Assembly (NCBI GenBank): GCA_015662065.1
Contig: DQUX01000094.1
Span: 1 to 5,825, forward strand
Direction of reading: 5' to 3'
DNA: 5,825 nt
Source: Anaerolineales bacterium
Lineage (GTDB): Bacteria > Chloroflexota > Anaerolineae > B4-G1 > DUEL01
Under the pieces are notes generated by a model. The model ran no database searches and was not told the DNA's origin. It was given only the letters and a program-made list of their open reading frames with translations. The stretch's first letter is position 1, and the number at the start of each line of letters is the position of its first letter. Positions 1-5,247 of this stretch are shown piece by piece. The position numbers and the translations under genes are program-made.

Positions 1-30
1 CGCCGGGAGCCTGAATTCACTATGCTCTGA

Positions 31-47
31 GGGGGTCTGTGACCCCC
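31..47 (+). repeat. Stem-loop of the GGTCTGTGACC family (copy 1)
   Basis: A perfect 7-bp stem (31-37 with 41-47) closes a three-base TGT loop; the sequence is GGGGGTCTGTGACCCCC. The inner core is shared with the stem-loops at 83-99, 4564-4586 and 4587-4611, while the outer stem here is all G/C. It lies about 110 bp beyond the helicase stop codon in non-coding DNA. No T-run follows on either strand, so a classical intrinsic terminator is unlikely. A REP-like palindrome or a protein-binding palindrome fits better, but its function is unknown. Confidence 0.6.
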
Positions 48-82
48 GACTTTGGCCGAAAGTGTAGCTTTTGACCAGAGAC

Positions 83-99
83 GCGGGTCACAGACCCGC
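83..99 (-). repeat. Stem-loop of the GGTCTGTGACC family (copy 2, inverted)
   Basis: A perfect 7-bp stem (83-89 with 93-99) surrounds ACA, so the shared TGT-loop form reads on the minus strand as GCGGGTCTGTGACCCGC. Together with copy 1 it makes a 13-bp perfect inverted repeat (33-45 against 85-97), 39 bp apart. It is the first strong hairpin met by transcripts leaving the helicase gene, about 55 nt after its stop. The RNA downstream has no U-run, so it could protect a 3' end or assist termination but is not a textbook terminator. The rest of 1-154 shows no gene. A small palindrome, TGACATTGTCA, sits at 133-143. Confidence 0.6.
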
Positions 100-154
100 T
101 GGGAGCCTTTGAGGCGAGAGCTTTGTGCTATGTGACATTGTCAAGGTAGGTGGC

Positions 155-2371
155 TCAGTCGGCGGGGGTCAGGTAGCTGCCCATAATCCGCTTCAGCCCG
201 GCGGTCTCGAAGGCCACGGTCACCTCCTCGTCGTCCCCGCGGGCCTGGCTCTCCAGCACCACGCCGCGGCCGAAGACCCGGTGCATCACCCGATCGCCAG
301 TGGTGAAGGAAGGGGTGGCTGTGGGTGTCCAGGACGTCGTCCACGCGATGGCCTGCTCCACCCGCCGTTTCCCCGAGCGGATGCGGCTCCCCTCGGTCAG
401 GTGGGGCGGCAGGGCCTCCAGAAAGCGGCTGGGGGCGTTGGGCTCGGAGGTGGCGTAACGGACGCGACGGAAGGCGTAGGTGAGATAGAGACGATCCCTG
501 GCCCGGGTGATCCCCACATACATCAGCCGCCGCTCCTCCGCCAGCGATTCCGGGTCGTCCAGGGAGCGACTGTGTGGGAGCAGTCCTTCTTCCAGCCCGG
601 TGATGAAGACCACGGGAAACTCCAGCCCCTTGGCGCTGTGGAGGGTGAGCAGGGTGGGGGCGTCCACCCCGTCGGCCAGGTTGTCCACGTCGGAGACCAG
701 GGCGACGTCGGCCAGGAAGTCGGTGAGGGTCAGGCCAGCGTACTCCGCCGCCACCGCCCGCAGCTCCTGCACGTTGTTCCAGCGGTCGTCCCCCTCCTCG
801 GTCCCATCCCGCAGGTAGGCCTCGTAGCCGGTCTCCGCCAGCACCTGATCCATCAACTGGACCACCGTGGCTCCCTCGCGGGCCTCGATCCAGCCGCGCA
901 CCATCCGGTAGAGGCGGGTCACCGCCCCCTGAGCGCGTCCCCCCAGCAGGGGGGTGTCCTGATGCGTCCCTACTTCCTCGACGATCTGCCATAGCGGCAC
1001 GCCCCGGGCGCGGGCGGCCTCCTCCAACGCCAGGAGCGTCCGTTTGCCGATCCCCCGGGGAGGGATGTTGATGATCCGGGTCAGGCTGGTGGCGTCGGTG
1101 GGGTTGTGGATCAGCCGCAGGAAAGCGATCAGATCCTTGATCTCGCGGCGGGCGTAGAAGCGGGTGGCCCCCACCAGGCGGTAGGGGAGCCCGGCGCGGA
1201 GGAAGGCTTCCTCCAGGGCGCGGGACTGGGCATTGGTCCGGTACATCACAGCGCATTCGCCGGGGCGGGCCTTGCCCTGGAGCGTCAGTTCGGCGATGGT
1301 GTTCACCACGAACCGGGCCTCTTCGTCCTGATCGTAGGCCTCGTGAACGGTCACTTTCAGCCCTGTCCCCCGGCGGGTGAACAGCCGCTTCTCGGTCCGG
1401 TTCGGGTTGCGGCGGATGATGGCCTGGGCTGCGTCCAGGATGGTCTGGGTGGAGCGGTAGTTCTGTTCCAGGAGATAGACCGCCAGGTCGGGGTAGTCCT
1501 CGCGGAGGCGGGTGATGTTCCGGTAGTCCGCGCCGCGCCAGCGGTAGATCGACTGGTCCTCGTCGGCCACCGCGAACAGGTTGCGATGGCGGGCGGCCAG
1601 TTGTCGCAGGAGGATGTACTGGGCCATATTGGTGTCCTGGAACTCGTCCACCAGGGCGTGAAGGTATCGTTCCTGGTAGCGGCCCAGGACCTCGGGGTGT
1701 TCTCGGAACAGGCGGACCGTCTCCACCAGCAGGTCGTCGAAGTCCAGCCCTCCGTTGGCCCGGAGCCGTTCCTGGTATCGCTCGTAGACCCGGCGGACGA
1801 TCTCACCGAAGTAGGAGCTGGGCTGGTAGGCTTCGGGGGGGATGAGCTCGTTCTTGGCCCGGGATATGGCTCCGTGGACGGCGGTGGGCCGGTACTGCTT
1901 GACGTCGATGTCCAGCTCTCGCAGTACCTGGCGGACGAGGGTGCGCTGGTCGTCGGCGTCGAAGATGACGTAGTCGCGGGGGATGCCGGCAACTTTCGCC
2001 TCCCGGCGCAGAATGCGGGCGCAGGTGGCGTGGAAGGTGCCCAGGGTGAGGCTTCCGGCGCGGGCGTGGCCCAGGAGGTGTTGGAGCCGCTCCCGCATCT
2101 CCCGGGCGGCCTTGTTGGTGAAGGTGACTGCCATCACCTGCCCGGGGGGGACGGAGCGCTCCAGGGTCAGCCAGGCCACCCGGTAGGTGAGGACGCGGGT
2201 CTTGCCGGAGCCGGGGCCGGCCAGCACCAGTGCCGGGCCGTCTGGTGCGGTGACGGCGGCCCGTTGCTGGGGGTTTAGGTCTTTCAAAGCGAGTTTTCCC
2301 ATTTGAGTAGAGCCACTATAGGACACTTGGACCTCGCCTTCGCGTGCGGGTTGGCTGTCCGATGGAGTCAT
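155..2371 (-). CDS. pcrA: ATP-dependent DNA helicase, PcrA/UvrD type (superfamily 1A)
   Basis: This is a 738-residue 3'-5' DNA helicase/translocase of the UvrD/PcrA family, which acts in nucleotide-excision and mismatch repair, replication of damaged templates and removal of stalled RNA polymerase. All helicase motifs are visible in order: Q motif LNPQQRAAV (32-40), Walker A AGPGSGKT (51-58), motif Ia AVTFTNKAAREM (81-92), Walker B VDEFQDTN (241-248), motif III ADEDQSIYRWRGAD (269-282), motif IV LEQNYRST (301-308), motif V LHSAKGLEFPVVF (577-589) and motif VI RRLMYVGITRARDR (614-627). Residues 692-708 (GDRVMHRVFGRGVVLES) match the PcrA C-terminal Tudor-like domain, which binds RNA polymerase in other bacteria; this and the normal length favour PcrA over Rep. 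The ATG at 2371 overlaps the regulator stop as ATGA but lacks an obvious Shine-Dalgarno, so translational coupling is likely. Met24 (2302) is an alternative start that would place the Q motif nearer the N-terminus, as is usual. No frameshift or missing catalytic residue is seen. Confidence 0.96.
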   Translation of the reverse strand: MTPSDSQPAREGEVQVSYSGSTQMGKLALKDLNPQQRAAVTAPDGPALVLAGPGSGKTRVLTYRVAWLTLERSVPPGQVMAVTFTNKAAREMRERLQHLLGHARAGSLTLGTFHATCARILRREAKVAGIPRDYVIFDADDQRTLVRQVLRELDIDVKQYRPTAVHGAISRAKNELIPPEAYQPSSYFGEIVRRVYERYQERLRANGGLDFDDLLVETVRLFREHPEVLGRYQERYLHALVDEFQDTNMAQYILLRQLAARHRNLFAVADEDQSIYRWRGADYRNITRLREDYPDLAVYLLEQNYRSTQTILDAAQAIIRRNPNRTEKRLFTRRGTGLKVTVHEAYDQDEEARFVVNTIAELTLQGKARPGECAVMYRTNAQSRALEEAFLRAGLPYRLVGATRFYARREIKDLIAFLRLIHNPTDATSLTRIINIPPRGIGKRTLLALEEAARARGVPLWQIVEEVGTHQDTPLLGGRAQGAVTRLYRMVRGWIEAREGATVVQLMDQVLAETGYEAYLRDGTEEGDDRWNNVQELRAVAAEYAGLTLTDFLADVALVSDVDNLADGVDAPTLLTLHSAKGLEFPVVFITGLEEGLLPHSRSLDDPESLAEERRLMYVGITRARDRLYLTYAFRRVRYATSEPNAPSRFLEALPPHLTEGSRIRSGKRRVEQAIAWTTSWTPTATPSFTTGDRVMHRVFGRGVVLESQARGDDEEVTVAFETAGLKRIMGSYLTPAD

Positions 2372-3033
2372 CCGCGGGTGGAGCGCAGGTATTCCTTCAG
2401 GTTGTGCTGCACGGCGTAGGCGGCGGCCTCAGCCCGGTTGGTGAGGCCCAGCTTGCTGAGGATGCTGCTGACGTAGTTGCGGACGGTCCCCTCGCCCAGG
2501 TAGAGCGTCACGGCGATCTCCCGGTTGGTCTTTCCCTCCGCCACCTGGGCCAGCACCCGCAGCTCTTGCTCGGTCAGATCGGCGAAGGCGGCGGCGGTCT
2601 CCTGGCGGGCTGCTTCCCGCACCCGCTCGAACACCCGCTGGGTCACCGCCGGATCCAGCAGCGCCTCCCCGCGTCCCACCGTCTCGATGGCGCGGATCAG
2701 GTCGTCGGTGCCGATCTGTTTGAGGACGTAACCGCAGGCCCCAGCGGTGATGGCGTCGAACAGCAGCCCATCCTCGGCGTAGGAGGTCAGCATAATCACC
2801 TTCGTCTCCGGCAGCTTCGCCACGATGTCCTGACAGGCCTCGATCCCGCTGCGGCCGGGCAGGCGGATGTCCATCACCACCACGTCGGGCTGGTGCATCA
2901 GGGCTTTCTGCAGGGCCTCTCGGGCGGTCGCCGCCTCGTCCACCACATTGAAGTCCGGGTGACGTTCCAGGAGGGCGCGCAGCCCCAGCCGCACCACCTC
3001 GTGGTCGTCCACGATCAGGATTCGCAACGTCAT
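2368..3033 (-). CDS. NarL/LuxR-family two-component response regulator
   Basis: This is a 221-residue cytoplasmic DNA-binding regulator, the expected phosphorylation target of the kinase encoded just upstream. Residues 1-120 form a receiver domain: acidic pair Asp9-Asp10, phospho-acceptor Asp55 in VVVMDIRLPG, Thr83 in MLTSY and Lys105 in YVLKQIG. Residues 150-217 form a LuxR/GerE helix-turn-helix, with LTEQELRVL (153-161), GKTNREIA (167-174) and the recognition-helix region EGTVRNYVSSILSKLGLTNR (181-200). Length and architecture are standard for NarL/LiaR/DevR-type regulators, and all key residues are present. The ATG at 3033 overlaps the kinase stop as ATGA, and AAGGGAG at 3047-3041 sits 7 nt upstream as a good Shine-Dalgarno. 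Its stop overlaps the helicase start in the same way. Targets cannot be read from the sequence. Autoregulation of the promoter near 4500 is plausible; the 11-bp direct repeats at 4633-4666 are possible sites. Confidence 0.95.
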   Translation of the reverse strand: MTLRILIVDDHEVVRLGLRALLERHPDFNVVDEAATAREALQKALMHQPDVVVMDIRLPGRSGIEACQDIVAKLPETKVIMLTSYAEDGLLFDAITAGACGYVLKQIGTDDLIRAIETVGRGEALLDPAVTQRVFERVREAARQETAAAFADLTEQELRVLAQVAEGKTNREIAVTLYLGEGTVRNYVSSILSKLGLTNRAEAAAYAVQHNLKEYLRSTRG

Positions 3034-4430
3034 ACCGTCTCTCCCTTGGAGTAGGGGACCGTGAGGGTCAGCGTGACGCCCTGGCCGGGGGCGCTGTCTA
3101 TATCCAGCGTCCCATCCAACAGGCGGGCACGTTCCCGGGCGTTGCGCAGCCCCTGCCCTCGGGCGGTGGGGATGATCGTCAGCCCTACTCCATCGTCGGC
3201 GATCTGGAGTTGCAGCCTGTCGGGTTGGTAGATCAGGCGGATCTCCACCCGTCGGGCCTGAGCATGGCGGGCGACGTTGCTGAGAGCCTCCCGCGCGACC
3301 TGGAAGATATGCCGCTGTCGCTCGATGTCCAGCGAGTGGGTGTCCTCCCCCCGCACGATCAGGCTGGTCTCCAGGAGGGTGTTGACCCGGAAATCTCGCA
3401 GGAGGGCCTCCAGCCCGGTGACCAGGTCGGCCTCCGGCTCCTGCCCGCGCAGATCGAAGATATAGCGACGGATGTCCTGGATGGTCTGGTTCAGGCTGTC
3501 CATCGCCCGGGAAAGCAGCGTCTCAGCGGCAGCGGGGTCCTCCTGCAGCGACTGCCGCACCCCCTCCAGCATCAGCCCGGCGGCGTAGATGGATTGGATG
3601 ATGCCGTCGTGGAGCTCCCGCCCGATGCGCTCCCGGTCGGCCGCCAGGGCCATGCTGTGCTCCACTCCCTCGATCCACCGCTCTACTTCCCACCGGATGA
3701 CGTTGAGGGTTCGCATCAGCCCGTAGGTGAGGGCGATCCCGCAGAAGGTGAGGATGAGGGAGAGGACCTCCGCCGCCTGGCGGGCGACAGGCCCGCTGGT
3801 GAGGAGGGAGATGGAGGGGAGGATCATGCCGGCTACGACGCCGAAGGTCCCCAGGGCGGTCTCCGCCACGCGGAGCGAGCCCTCCGTCAGCCTCAGTATC
3901 TGGGGGTCCATACTGCGGTAGGTCTCCCGGCGGAGCCCCCGGCGGGCCAGGAGGCCTCCAGGGAGGGCCGCGCCGTAGCGGACGATGACCCCTCCCCAGA
4001 AAGCGGCCTGGGCGGTGGGGATGTCGTTCAGGGGGAGGAGGAGCAGCAGCAGCCAGAGGGCCAGGGGGAGAATAGGAAGGGCCACCCGCGCTCGGACGCG
4101 GCGGTCTGGGGGGACCGGAGCCAGGAGGCCAAAGGTCAACAAGGTCCCGTACCCCAGCCCCAGCAGGATGGTCTGGAGGAGAGGGGGCACCACGTGCTCC
4201 GGCGAGATGCTGGAGGCCAGCGTGCTATCCCAGGCTACCGCGGCCTCGCAGAAGGCGAAGAGGCTCAGCAGAGGCAGCCTGCGGGCCATCTCCAGCCGCC
4301 CGGCGCGAGGGGCGACCAGGAGGATCGTCATTCCCAGCACGAAGAAAGCCAGCCCGTGGGCAAACTTGAACAGGGGGGAGATCCCCGCGATCGCGGTGCC
4401 GAGATCGCCCCATACTCCGGCCCAATCCAT
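3030..4430 (-). CDS. Membrane sensor histidine kinase, NarL/HisKA_3 family
   Basis: This 466-residue kinase should autophosphorylate on His274 and pass the phosphate to Asp55 of the next gene's product. The N-terminal half is strongly hydrophobic, with about seven candidate membrane segments near residues 21-40, 51-69, 82-104, 116-133, 143-162, 190-212 and 221-240. No large extracytoplasmic domain is evident, so sensing may occur within the membrane or at its face. A linker (about 241-262) leads to the HisKA_3 dimerisation helix with DRERIGRELHDGIIQSIYAA (265-284). The HATPase domain follows, with N-box REALSNVARHA (380-390), G1 box ADDGVGL (411-417) and G2 box GQGL (425-428). All catalytic motifs are present. 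The ATG at 4430 is supported by GGAG at 4444-4441 (10 nt upstream), a second GGAG abutting the ATG, and a strong promoter about 46 bp upstream. The signal is unknown; general resemblance is to LiaS/DegS/NarX-type kinases, without close identity to any. Confidence 0.94.
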   Translation of the reverse strand: MDWAGVWGDLGTAIAGISPLFKFAHGLAFFVLGMTILLVAPRAGRLEMARRLPLLSLFAFCEAAVAWDSTLASSISPEHVVPPLLQTILLGLGYGTLLTFGLLAPVPPDRRVRARVALPILPLALWLLLLLLPLNDIPTAQAAFWGGVIVRYGAALPGGLLARRGLRRETYRSMDPQILRLTEGSLRVAETALGTFGVVAGMILPSISLLTSGPVARQAAEVLSLILTFCGIALTYGLMRTLNVIRWEVERWIEGVEHSMALAADRERIGRELHDGIIQSIYAAGLMLEGVRQSLQEDPAAAETLLSRAMDSLNQTIQDIRRYIFDLRGQEPEADLVTGLEALLRDFRVNTLLETSLIVRGEDTHSLDIERQRHIFQVAREALSNVARHAQARRVEIRLIYQPDRLQLQIADDGVGLTIIPTARGQGLRNARERARLLDGTLDIDSAPGQGVTLTLTVPYSKGETV

Positions 4431-4447
4431 CTCCCTATCACTCCAAT

Positions 4448-4466
4448 CGGGCCGTTCACCGGCCCG
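4448..4466 (-). promoter_or_regulatory. Hairpin in the 5' leader of the kinase-regulator-helicase operon
   Basis: A perfect 7-bp stem (4448-4454 with 4460-4466) closes a 5-nt loop. On the minus strand it reads CGGGCCGGTGAACGGCCCG. It begins within a few bases of the start site predicted from the -10 box (about 4469) and ends just before the ribosome-binding region. In RNA it could stabilise the 5' end or influence initiation. As DNA it could be an operator just downstream of the promoter. The structure is clear; the function is inferred. Confidence 0.5.
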
Positions 4467-4475
4467 TGCCGAGCC

Positions 4476-4504
4476 ATTATAACCGGGAGGGGCGGTCCTG
4501 GCAA
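4476..4504 (-). promoter_or_regulatory. Sigma-70-type promoter for the kinase-regulator-helicase operon
   Basis: Read on the minus strand, TTGCCA (4504-4499; five of six matches to TTGACA) is followed by a 17-bp spacer and a perfect TATAAT (4481-4476). The predicted start site near 4469 would give a leader of roughly 40 nt to the kinase ATG at 4430. This is the best promoter match seen in the window and it lies directly ahead of the three overlapping genes, so it very probably drives all of them. Confidence 0.75.
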
Positions 4505-4563
4505 GGGGCTTTCCGCCATCTTGACAGCCGCGGGCTATCGTCAGTACTTGAGAATCCTGGCCT

Positions 4564-4586
4564 CTGACCGGTCTGTGATCGGTCAG
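4564..4586 (+). repeat. Stem-loop of the GGTCTGTGAYC family (copy 3)
   Basis: A 10-bp stem (4564-4573 with 4577-4586, including one G-T wobble at 4571/4579) closes a TGT loop. The outer stem is CTGACC/GGTCAG, different from the other three copies yet fully paired. It directly abuts copy 4 with no bases between. It lies about 60 bp upstream of the operon's -35 box in non-coding DNA. No U-run follows on the minus strand, where transcripts from acpS would arrive. Confidence 0.65.
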
Positions 4587-4611
4587 CTCGGCAGGTCTGT
4601 GACCTGCCGAG
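4587..4611 (+). repeat. Stem-loop of the GGTCTGTGACC family (copy 4, longest)
   Basis: A perfect 11-bp stem (4587-4597 with 4601-4611) closes a TGT loop. This is the strongest hairpin in the window, with outer stem CTCGGCA/TGCCGAG. On the plus strand it is followed by AGGGGGTTTTCT, so it resembles an intrinsic terminator for plus-strand transcription, but no plus-strand gene precedes it. For minus-strand transcripts from acpS it meets copy 3 rather than a U-run. It may insulate the operon promoter from read-through. Confidence 0.7.
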
Positions 4612-4632
4612 AGGGGGTTTTCTCAACTATTG

Positions 4633-4666
4633 ATCGTGGGAGAATGGTGCTCCGTATCGTGGGAGA
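4633..4666. repeat. 11-bp direct repeat upstream of the operon promoter
   Basis: ATCGTGGGAGA occurs at 4633-4643 and again, unchanged, at 4656-4666, giving a period of 23 bp or roughly two helical turns. The pair lies about 130-160 bp upstream of the operon's -35 box in non-coding DNA. Two identical copies on one face of the helix would suit a dimeric or cooperative regulator, possibly the NarL-type regulator of this operon. That role is inference, and chance duplication in G-rich DNA is possible. Confidence 0.35.
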
Positions 4667-4750
4667 TGGGGGTTGAGCCGGCTCCTCTCCGAGCGGACGC
4701 TCCTGGGGCTCTCGGCGGTGGCCTTCGCGGTGATGGGGGGGCTGACAGGG

Positions 4751-4777
4751 GTTGGGGGGTCTGATGAATACCCCAAC
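4751..4777 (-). terminator. Weak hairpin downstream of acpS, possible terminator
   Basis: GTTGGGG (4751-4757) can pair with CCCCAAC (4771-4777) across a 13-nt loop; an alternative register pairs 4756-4760 with 4770-4774. It starts 14 nt past the acpS stop on the minus strand, a usual place for a terminator. No U-run follows, so at best it is an atypical or factor-assisted terminator. Apart from the other sites listed, the 4431-4791 gap shows nothing gene-like. Confidence 0.2.
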
Positions 4778-4791
4778 GGCGGGCAGGGATC

Positions 4792-5163
4792 CTACTGGGC
4801 CACGACGAAGGCGATGGCGTACTCCCTGGTGTGGGAGAGGCTCACCGCCCACTCGGTGAGTCCCATCTCCGCCGCCCGCTCCGCCGCCCGTCCGTGCAGG
4901 GTGATCTCGGGGCGGCCTCGCCAGTCCCCCAGCACCTCCACCTCCCGCCAGCCGATCCCGTCGGCGGCCAGCATCCGCATCCCCACCCCCAGCGCCTTGG
5001 CCACCGCCTCCTTGGCCGCGAACCGGGCCGCCAACTCCGGCGCGCGCCCACGGGCGTAGAGGACCTCGGCGGGGGTGAAGACCCGCTCCAGGAAGCGCTC
5101 CCTGTACCGGGCCAACGCCCGCTCGATGCGGGGGATCTCTACCAGGTCTACGCCGACAACCAT
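4792..5163 (-). CDS. acpS: Holo-[acyl-carrier-protein] synthase (AcpS)
   Basis: AcpS transfers the 4'-phosphopantetheine arm from coenzyme A to a serine of apo acyl carrier protein, activating it for fatty-acid synthesis in the cytoplasm. From the ATG at 5163 the protein is 123 residues, the usual size for this small trimeric family. The signature N-terminus MVVGVDLVEIPRIERAL carries the magnesium-binding Asp6. RVFTPAEVLYA (27-37) and RFAAKEAVAKALG (47-59) follow, with the second metal ligand Glu52. The C-terminal WAVSLSHTREYAIAFV (105-120) is also diagnostic. The frame is open further upstream to a TTG at 5247, but that 28-residue extension would be translated from a tandem repeat and precede a canonical N-terminus, so the ATG is preferred. 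No good Shine-Dalgarno precedes the ATG. The gene follows the M16 peptidase gene by 80 bp and may be co-transcribed with it or use the promoter-like site at 5219-5247. Confidence 0.95.
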   Translation of the reverse strand: MVVGVDLVEIPRIERALARYRERFLERVFTPAEVLYARGRAPELAARFAAKEAVAKALGVGMRMLAADGIGWREVEVLGDWRGRPEITLHGRAAERAAEMGLTEWAVSLSHTREYAIAFVVAQ

Positions 5164-5164
5164 A

Positions 5165-5242
5165 GTTTCAGGTCGCAGAGCCGCAGAGTCGCAGGGTTGC
5201 AGGGTCTCAGAGTTCCAGGTTATACGAGAAGCAACCTGAAAC
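5165..5242. repeat. 78-bp element: 8-bp tandem repeats inside a 9-bp inverted repeat
   Basis: The ends are a perfect 9-bp inverted repeat, GTTTCAGGT (5165-5173) and ACCTGAAAC (5234-5242). The left half holds five 8-bp units in direct succession from 5174 to 5213: CGCAGAGC, CGCAGAGT, CGCAGGGT, TGCAGGGT and CTCAGAGT. All keep CAG at unit positions 3-5 and AGT/GGT-like ends. The next eight bases (TCCAGGTT) may be a decayed sixth unit. A secondary 6-bp pairing, CAGGTT (5216-5221) with AACCTG (5233-5238), competes for the right arm. The element fills the space between the peptidase stop and the acpS ATG to within one base at each side. It encodes no convincing protein. It could be a miniature mobile or slipped-strand repeat, and its role is unknown. 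Confidence 0.6.
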
Positions 5243-5247
5243 CTCAA
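5219..5247 (-). promoter_or_regulatory. Possible sigma-70-type promoter for acpS
   Basis: On the minus strand TTGAGG (5247-5242; four of six matches) is followed by a 17-bp spacer and TATAAC (5224-5219; five of six). The predicted start near 5212 would give a leader of about 49 nt made largely of the 8-bp tandem repeats. It overlaps the peptidase stop codon and the right end of the repeat element. It is a moderate match in a gap where such a match could occur by chance, and co-transcription with the peptidase gene remains possible. Confidence 0.35.

Noticed and set aside
133..144. TGACATTGTCA palindrome and minus-strand TTGACA (144-139) just past the helicase stop.
   Set aside because: The stem is only 5 bp with a single central base. 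No -10 box lies at a suitable distance, and no minus-strand gene begins within the window downstream.
1106..2278. A 390-residue open frame on the plus strand opposite the helicase gene.
   Set aside because: It mirrors the codons of the helicase motifs and has no family signature, start context or promoter of its own.
2315..2320. TATAGT on the minus strand (2320-2315) inside the start of the helicase gene as an internal promoter for the Met24 start.
   Set aside because: The hexamer 17 bp upstream is GCGAAG, which has no -35 resemblance, and no Shine-Dalgarno precedes Met24.
4521..4550. Perfect TTGACA at 4521-4526 on the plus strand as a promoter.
   Set aside because: At 17-18 bp the sequence is GTACTT or TACTTG, a poor -10 box, and no plus-strand gene follows.
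3210..4676. A 488-residue open frame on the plus strand opposite the kinase gene.
   Set aside because: It is antisense to a gene with complete catalytic motifs. Its protein is low-complexity, rich in Gly, Gln, Glu and Pro, with no recognisable domain. Long antisense frames are expected in DNA of this GC content.
4583..4852. Minus-strand frame of 89 residues starting inside acpS and crossing the intergenic gap.
   Set aside because: It is rich in Pro and Arg without a recognisable family, and it overlaps the two stem-loops and the acpS C-terminal codons in another frame.
4673..5059. Plus-strand frame from a TTG at 4673 whose N-terminus (LLGLSAVAFAVMGGLTG) looks like a signal or membrane segment.
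   Set aside because: After about 40 residues it runs antisense through acpS and loses any protein-like character. It has no convincing promoter. The hydrophobic start is likely a composition effect.
5174..5213. The tandem units as a CRISPR array.
   Set aside because: The units are only 8 bp, contiguous and degenerate, with no spacers and no cas genes nearby.
5161..5247. Extended AcpS starting at TTG 5247, overlapping the peptidase stop as TTGA.
   Set aside because: The added 28 residues come from the tandem repeat, and a canonical AcpS N-terminus begins at the ATG at 5163.
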